Positions 6,232 to 7,281 of a DNA stretch of 7,281 nucleotides are shown one piece after another. The DNA comes from an uncultured Lentisphaeria bacterium. GTDB lineage: Bacteria; Verrucomicrobiota; Lentisphaeria; JABSQK01; CAJWLW01. Where the stretch lies: NCBI GenBank assembly GCA_913042885.1, contig CAJWLW010000250.1:1-7281 (forward strand). The letters run 5' to 3'. Position 1 is the first letter of the stretch; every line of letters starts with the position of its first letter. Below the pieces are notes generated by a model, which was given only the letters and a program-made list of their open reading frames with translations, ran no database searches and was not told the DNA's origin. The translations under genes were made by a program, and so were the position numbers.

Positions 6232-7026
6232 ATGAATCCAGACACCATCCTCGTAACCGGCGGTAACAAAGGTATCGGCTACGGAATCTGTGACCGCCTG
6301 CTGGCCGCGGACCCGAACGTCCATGTCATCATGACCGGGCGCCATCCGGATCGCGGACATACGGCCCACGCCGAGCTGGCCGCGGTGCATGGCGGCGAGC
6401 GGATCTCGTTCGAACTGCTCGACGTCACCGACGTCGCGAGCATCGCTCAGCTCTCCACGCTCGGGCTCGAGTTCACGGCGATCATCAACAATGCCGGCAT
6501 AGCTACGAAAGGCCACGCTATCAATGCGGAGATTGCACGCAGCACGATTACCACGAACTGCTTCGGCGCGCAGCGTGTGATCCGTACCCTGTTGCCATGT
6601 CTGCGGGAGGGCGGACGCGTCGTCAACGTCGCCAGTACTGCCGGGCAGCTCGGGAGCTTCAGTGACGCCTTGCGAAAACAATTCATGGAGCCGCTGCTGA
6701 CTGAGGAAGATGTCGCCGGACTGATGCGTTCATTCATCGATGCCGTCGCCACCGGCAACCACGATCAGGACGGCTGGCCATCGAACACCTATTCGGTTTC
6801 CAAAGCCGGCATGAACGCGTTGACCCGCGTCTGGCATCGTGACCTGAAGGCTCATGGCATCGTCGTCAACTCCTGCTGCCCGGGCTGGTGCCGCACGGAT
6901 ATGGGCGGAGCGAACGCCTCGCTGTCGGCGGCAAAAGGCGCCGACACGCCGGTATGGCTGGCCCTCGGCCAAGGCGGCAACGAGGGCGGCGGGTTCTACA
7001 GGGAAAGGCAGCCGATCGCATGGTGA
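6232..7026 (+). CDS. Short-chain dehydrogenase/reductase, monomeric carbonyl reductase (CBR1-like) type
   Basis: This 264-residue cytoplasmic SDR is expected to reduce carbonyl compounds with NADPH. The Rossmann motif TGGNKGIG (9-16), NNAG (86-89), Asn109, Ser135 in VVNVAST, and Tyr187/Lys191 in YSVSK complete the catalytic set. Ser and Tyr are 52 residues apart rather than about 13. That long insertion, with TEEDVAGLMRSFI (157-169) and DGWPSNTYSVSK (180-191), is the hallmark of monomeric carbonyl reductases related to animal CBR1. CCPGWCRTDMGG (215-226) and the terminal tryptophan also match that group. The NKGIG residues plus Arg37 fit NADPH preference. The ATG at 6232 gives the usual N-terminus directly before the first strand; its Shine-Dalgarno is weak, and it overlaps an upstream TGA as ATGA. 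It is complete and convergent with the gene on the right. The physiological substrate is unknown. Confidence 0.92.
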   Translation: MNPDTILVTGGNKGIGYGICDRLLAADPNVHVIMTGRHPDRGHTAHAELAAVHGGERISFELLDVTDVASIAQLSTLGLEFTAIINNAGIATKGHAINAEIARSTITTNCFGAQRVIRTLLPCLREGGRVVNVASTAGQLGSFSDALRKQFMEPLLTEEDVAGLMRSFIDAVATGNHDQDGWPSNTYSVSKAGMNALTRVWHRDLKAHGIVVNSCCPGWCRTDMGGANASLSAAKGADTPVWLALGQGGNEGGGFYRERQPIAW

Positions 7027-7059
7027 TGGCAGACGAACCCGAAAGAGGCATTCACAGCC

Positions 7060-7281
7060 TCACTGCGGGCGGCGCACAATCGCTGTAGCGTAGCCTTCGG
7101 GGATACGGACCTCGGCATAGGCCTTGCCGTCGCGCACAACTCGCGGCACATCAATTGCTTTCGTCGTCGGTGATGTAGATGTCGGTGTCGCCACGCATCG
7201 TAGTCGCGGTCTGCGGCCGGTTGCTGATGCGCTTGCCGGCGATCGCCTGGCCGTTGAGCTCGAGCCGTAAGGCATTGGGCA
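7060..7281 (-). pseudogene. C-terminal part of an unidentified leftward gene, apparently frameshifted
   Basis: The gene enters from the right edge on the minus strand. From 7279 the reading is PNALRLELNGQAIAGKRISN, continuing to GDTDIYITDDE. In that frame it would add SN and stop at 7153-7151. Skipping one A at the AAA run (plus-strand TTT 7159-7161) continues smoothly as AIDVPRVVRDGKAYAEVRIP and then EGYATAIVRRPQ, ending in TGA at 7062-7060. Both parts look like real, beta-rich protein sequence, so a one-base insertion, natural or from sequencing, is likely. I do not recognise the family. The end is convergent with the SDR gene, 33 bases away, with no clear terminator hairpin in the gap. Confidence 0.5.

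Noticed and set aside
5932..6681. A 249-codon minus-strand frame opposite the SDR and remnant region
   Set aside because: Most of it is antisense to the SDR gene, whose catalytic motifs are complete; the translation shows no domain.
7027..7059. Bidirectional terminator between the SDR gene and the right-edge gene
   Set aside because: The 33-base convergent gap shows no convincing hairpin and no T-run on either strand.

Overview
This is a GC-rich (roughly 60 percent by eye) bacterial window. It is dominated by one long leftward (minus-strand) operon covering about positions 1-5556. A small divergent rightward region (about 5768-7026) follows, and then the tail of another leftward gene at the right edge. 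The gene families are a DegT-type aminotransferase, a right-handed beta-helix protein, LamG domains, a Gfo/Idh/MocA oxidoreductase and a sugar isomerase/epimerase-type TIM barrel. This mix is common in carbohydrate-oriented, often uncultivated bacteria such as Planctomycetota, Verrucomicrobiota/Lentisphaerota or Latescibacterota-like groups. Nothing in the window fixes the taxon, so that is only an impression.

The leftward operon reads, in transcription order: a DegT/DnrJ/EryC1/StrS-family PLP aminotransferase (5556-4249); a right-handed beta-helix protein (4243-3062); a protein in which a seven-bladed beta-propeller appears to be inserted into a split LamG domain (3065-1311); a divergent Gfo/Idh/MocA oxidoreductase (1314-259); and the N-terminus of a TIM-barrel sugar isomerase/epimerase-like protein running off the left edge (163-1). 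The second and third genes, and the third and fourth, share ATGA stop/start overlaps. The first and second are 5 bases apart. The first four products are therefore probably made together. None of the four complete products has a recognisable signal peptide, so the beta-helix and propeller proteins look cytoplasmic. A reasonable inference is an intracellular route that oxidises, aminates and isomerises an unusual sugar or cyclitol, with the beta-helix and propeller/LamG proteins binding or processing the glycan. The substrate cannot be read from the sequence.

The 211-base divergent intergenic region (5557-5767) carries a plausible but weak leftward promoter and an exact 10-base direct repeat at 33-base spacing. 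To the right of it is a broken gene: a signal peptide and the first half of a LamG domain, with a one-base shift at a GGGG run and then a stop in mid-domain. A 163-base stretch of uncertain remnants follows. Next comes an intact short-chain dehydrogenase (6232-7026) that closely resembles monomeric carbonyl reductases of the animal CBR1 type. At the right edge a leftward gene ends convergently with it, and its last part also appears shifted by one base at a short homopolymer. No tRNA, rRNA, CRISPR array, transposase or convincing terminator was seen.
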